From contig NZ_CP092473.1 of NCBI RefSeq assembly GCF_014287515.2, positions 895,001-959,000 on the forward strand: a DNA stretch of 64,000 nucleotides. The letters run 5' to 3'. The notes under the pieces are model-generated. The model did no database searches, was not told the DNA's origin, and saw only the letters and a program-made list of their open reading frames with translations. Position numbers and translations under genes: made by a program. Positions 61,362 through 64,000 of this stretch are shown here, piece after piece (position 1 is the first letter of the stretch; every line of letters starts with the position of its first letter). This stretch comes from Roseburia rectibacter. Lineage in GTDB: Bacteria > Bacillota > Clostridia > Lachnospirales > Lachnospiraceae.

Positions 61362-63062
61362 ATGAAACGAACATATAAATTTGGCTGGATCATTTTGATC
61401 GCACTGATTCCGCTGTTGCCATTATCGGGCTGGAATTACAGCATTGATGTCAGCGATGTCGGTTTTAATCTGAATCAGTATCGTTTTTGTTTTACAGATA
61501 TGGACAGTACTTATCTTCCTTTGTTTCTGACGAATATTTTAGGCGGCTGTCTGTTAAGATTATTTGAAGTGCTGCATATACCGGCATATATCGGTATGGA
61601 GGCTGCGTGGGCAGCAGTCTGTTTTTATCTTTGCTTCTTGTCTTACCGGCTCTATGTAAGATATCGCAGGGATACATTGATACTTCCGGCACTTGCGTTT
61701 GCTATGGTGTTTGCAAAATGTAATTTTCATTTCTTTATTTATAATACGGCAGTTGCATTTATGGCACTGACGGGATTGTATTTTCTCATCCGGGCGGTCA
61801 ATGATAAAAAGTCATGGATGCTCTTTTTTGCAGCAGCATTTTTAATGCTGGCTTCTTTCTGCAAGATATCTTCCCTATTGCAATTTGCTGTATTTGCAGT
61901 TCTTTTTTATGATCTTTACCGGAAAAAGGATGTGGCATATTTTGTACGTCAGGTGTTATGGTGCGTGGCAGGTGTTTTGTGCAGTCTTGCAGCAGGACTT
62001 GTGCTCATGTACAAAACATGTGGGATCAGCACTTATTTTCAGATGGTTGCAGACATGTTTCTCTATGCGGGAAACTCAAATGACGGACATACGATCGGCA
62101 ACATGGTGGTGATCAATTTCAAGGGAACTGTGCGTGGAATGTTGTTACTTGCCGTGATCTATGTTATTTATCTGGCAGCAGCAAAAATAAAAAGGCTTGC
62201 GCCGGTTATTGGATATGGTATGATCGCTGTGGCAGTGCTTTTGCTGGCAGGAGCAGTTTTAGGCGCAGATCAGATTGCAGGATTATCGATCCTGTACCGT
62301 GTACTTGGAGATTATCTGAATGCAGTTGCAGTGATAAAAGCCATGATGTATGTATGTGCAGTTCTGATCTTAAGAGACAAAGAAACTTCGGAAGAATTTA
62401 AAATACTTACACTAGCATCCTGTGCGCTTGCAGTCCTGATGCCGATCGGTTCAAATGTGGGAATCACACATCTGTGTAATGAAGCGTTTTATATTCTGCC
62501 ATATATTTTGATCTGTGCTGGAGAGAAAATCAGAAAGTCAGAGAACAATAGAAAAATTGTTGTGATTATATTCACAATATGGTGCGTGATATTAACTGCG
62601 TCACAGAGTCTATATATGACAAAGGCATACGTAAGAGATAAAGAACAAAAGCAGCAGTTTACACTTGATGAACTGCGTGGCATCAGGTATGATACAGCTA
62701 TTGTCCTGCCAATGGAAGAAGTGGTGAACTTTATAAAATCATATGGCGGGGAAAGCGATAAAATGGTTGCCTGTGGTGCAATTCCGATATTACATTATCT
62801 GACAGGAAGGGCACCATATATTACAGGCTGCGGCGGCTGGATCGAGACAGATTATGTCACGGCAGAAGAGATAAAACAGCAGCTTGATGCATCGGCAGAG
62901 TCAGACAGCGGCGGAAAAACAATGCCGCTTGTGGTTTTTAATAAAACAGCGCTTGACAAACCGTCGGAAAAGACGGACGTGGTTTTGTCATTTGTAAAGA
63001 AATATTCTTACCAGCAGGTATTTGAAAATGAAGAATATAAAGTGTATGCAAAGAAAAATTGA
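61362..63062 (+). CDS. Large multi-pass membrane protein, probable GT-C glycosyltransferase
   Basis: 566 residues with about 11 membrane helices. The first outside loop has SIDVSDVGFNLNQYRFCFTD, and the Asp residues after TM1 agree with a GT-C catalytic site (compare E/D after TM1 in mannosyl- and arabinosyltransferases). The C-terminal ~130 residues are an outside soluble domain (GIRYDTAIVLPMEEVVNFIK). The family is not clearly recognised. Location directly behind the phosphoribosyltransferase-like gene suggests it uses its lipid-linked sugar. Strong inference, no proof. Confidence 0.7.
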   Translation: MKRTYKFGWIILIALIPLLPLSGWNYSIDVSDVGFNLNQYRFCFTDMDSTYLPLFLTNILGGCLLRLFEVLHIPAYIGMEAAWAAVCFYLCFLSYRLYVRYRRDTLILPALAFAMVFAKCNFHFFIYNTAVAFMALTGLYFLIRAVNDKKSWMLFFAAAFLMLASFCKISSLLQFAVFAVLFYDLYRKKDVAYFVRQVLWCVAGVLCSLAAGLVLMYKTCGISTYFQMVADMFLYAGNSNDGHTIGNMVVINFKGTVRGMLLLAVIYVIYLAAAKIKRLAPVIGYGMIAVAVLLLAGAVLGADQIAGLSILYRVLGDYLNAVAVIKAMMYVCAVLILRDKETSEEFKILTLASCALAVLMPIGSNVGITHLCNEAFYILPYILICAGEKIRKSENNRKIVVIIFTIWCVILTASQSLYMTKAYVRDKEQKQQFTLDELRGIRYDTAIVLPMEEVVNFIKSYGGESDKMVACGAIPILHYLTGRAPYITGCGGWIETDYVTAEEIKQQLDASAESDSGGKTMPLVVFNKTALDKPSEKTDVVLSFVKKYSYQQVFENEEYKVYAKKN

Positions 63063-63118
63063 AGTATATGGGCAGTTGAACCACCGGATATTACAGAAAA
63101 GTATGAGGTAACAGAGAA

Positions 63119-64000
63119 ATGATAGCAGTAAAAATTGGAGACGGCATGGGTAACCAGCTGTTTAATTATGCCTGCGGCTATGCCCAGGCAAGGCGGGAGA
63201 ACGATTCACTGCTTCTTGATATTTCGGAATGTGATAATTCCACTCTGCGGGATTTTGAGCTTGACAAGTTTCATCTGAAATATGATAAAAAGGAATCATT
63301 TCCAAATCATAATTTAGGTCAGAAGATTTACAAGCACATAAGACGTGCGTTAAAATATCATGTGATCAAAGAACGCGAGGTGTATCATAACCGTGGCCAC
63401 CGTTATGATGTGAATGATATTGATCCGGGAGTATATAAGAAAAAATTTATACGTGATAAATATCTGTATGGTTATTGGCAGCATCTTGCTTATTTTGAAG
63501 AATATTTAGACGAGATCACTGCGATGATGACGCCGGCTTATGAGCAGAGTGAGACAGTGAAAAAGTTACAGGAAGAGTTCAAAAAGACGCCAACCTGCGC
63601 CGTGCACGTCAGAGGCGGGGATATCATGGGACCTGCCGGTATTTATTTTAAACATGCCATAGAGCGGATGGAACAGGAAAAACCGGGTGTGCGGTATATC
63701 GTGTTTACCAATGATATGGAGCGTGCAAGGGAAGCACTTGCCTCCATATTAGAAAGTCAGAAACAGGAAGCAGGCGGGGATCAGCTGAAAAATGAAGTGT
63801 GTCAGATGGAAAACAGGCTGGAGTTTGTCACGCAGCTTGGAAAATTTTCTGACGTGGACGAATTTTTCCTGATGGCAGCATGCCAGAACCAGATATTGTC
63901 AAACAGTACATTTTCGACATGGGCAGCTTATCTGAATCAGAATCCGGATAAGACGGTCATTATGCCGGATGATCTTTTAAGTGAGCGGATGTGTCAGAAA
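63119..64000 (+). CDS. Alpha-1,2-fucosyltransferase-like (GT11), 3' end outside window
   Basis: The reading frame from ATG 63119 stays open to the last base (294 codons), so the gene is cut by the window. Opening motif VKIGDGMGNQLFNYACGYAQ is the GT11 start, and TCAVHVRGGDIMG is the GDP-fucose-binding H-x-R-x-G-D motif. FEEYLDEITAMMTP and SNSTFSTWAAYL (compare S-N-S-T-F-S-W-W) complete it. It moves fucose to galactose in an O-linkage on a glycan; the enzyme acts in the cytosol. GAGGTAACAGAGAA precedes the ATG. Confidence 0.92.
   Translation, partial: MIAVKIGDGMGNQLFNYACGYAQARRENDSLLLDISECDNSTLRDFELDKFHLKYDKKESFPNHNLGQKIYKHIRRALKYHVIKEREVYHNRGHRYDVNDIDPGVYKKKFIRDKYLYGYWQHLAYFEEYLDEITAMMTPAYEQSETVKKLQEEFKKTPTCAVHVRGGDIMGPAGIYFKHAIERMEQEKPGVRYIVFTNDMERAREALASILESQKQEAGGDQLKNEVCQMENRLEFVTQLGKFSDVDEFFLMAACQNQILSNSTFSTWAAYLNQNPDKTVIMPDDLLSERMCQK

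Overview
The window looks like the chromosome of a low-to-moderate GC, endospore-forming, motile gut Firmicute, most likely a Lachnospiraceae member close to Roseburia/Agathobacter. The basis is the codon and promoter style (TTGACA-17-TATAAT, AGGAGG sites), an alpha/beta small acid-soluble spore protein, two chemotaxis receptors, Ktr potassium uptake, and InlB-type and papain-type secreted proteins. Genus is inference from gene content; no search was run.

Layout. 1-2415 is the 3' part of a 23S rRNA, followed without a 5S gene by tRNAs Asn, Glu, Asp, Val, Leu and Arg. 3.4-13.0 kb holds housekeeping and envelope genes: coaBC, a large protein with a cyclic-nucleotide-binding-like N-terminus, an Asn/Ser-rich small protein, a rhodanese, a THUMP-type RNA methyltransferase, a papain-like surface protease, a cell-wall amidase, RdgB and a YfcE-like phosphoesterase. 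A second tRNA operon (Pro, Gly, Arg, His, Gln, Lys) with a consensus promoter follows at 13.1-13.9 kb. After it come a stop-interrupted small ORF, a well-signalled 23-codon cysteine-rich ORF on the minus strand, and an ECF cobalt/nickel importer (cbiMN-cbiQ-cbiO). tRNA-Leu(TAG) and two convergent chemotaxis receptors, one ending in a PilZ domain, run to 21.8 kb.

22.5-30.1 kb is an oligopeptide ABC transporter operon and the most unusual part. The solute-binding protein is split by a single-base frameshift. The OppC-type permease carries seven RCC1-like repeats (a predicted seven-bladed propeller) between its first membrane helix and its transporter core. The OppF-type ATPase carries about 170 extra, charged, helical residues between Walker A and the Q-loop. 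31.5-37.0 kb is a complete branched-chain amino-acid ABC transporter (livJHMGF) followed by a cytidylate-kinase-like gene. The 495-bp gap after it contains a GC-rich patch and a 255-bp, nearly complete, nested palindrome.

37.5-45.3 kb holds an aldo/keto reductase with ferredoxin centres, ktrAB, several conserved small proteins, a methyltransferase, a CYTH-domain protein, a decayed gene, a DJ-1 family protein and the spore protein. 45.5-64.0 kb is a surface-glycan and envelope region. It has GtrA with two polyprenol-type glycosyltransferases, a secreted transglutaminase-like protein with InlB repeats, a DUF3048 lipoprotein, a Wzz/Wzy/glycosyltransferase/acyltransferase operon, a converging minus-strand operon (two glycosyltransferase-like proteins and an acyltransferase), and a plus-strand operon. 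That last operon encodes a GtrII-like protein, a decaprenyl-phosphate phosphoribosyltransferase-like UbiA protein, a large membrane protein and a GT11 fucosyltransferase cut by the window end. Together these suggest lipid-linked sugar donors (including possibly a polyprenyl-phospho-pentose) and enzymes that decorate a cell-surface polymer.
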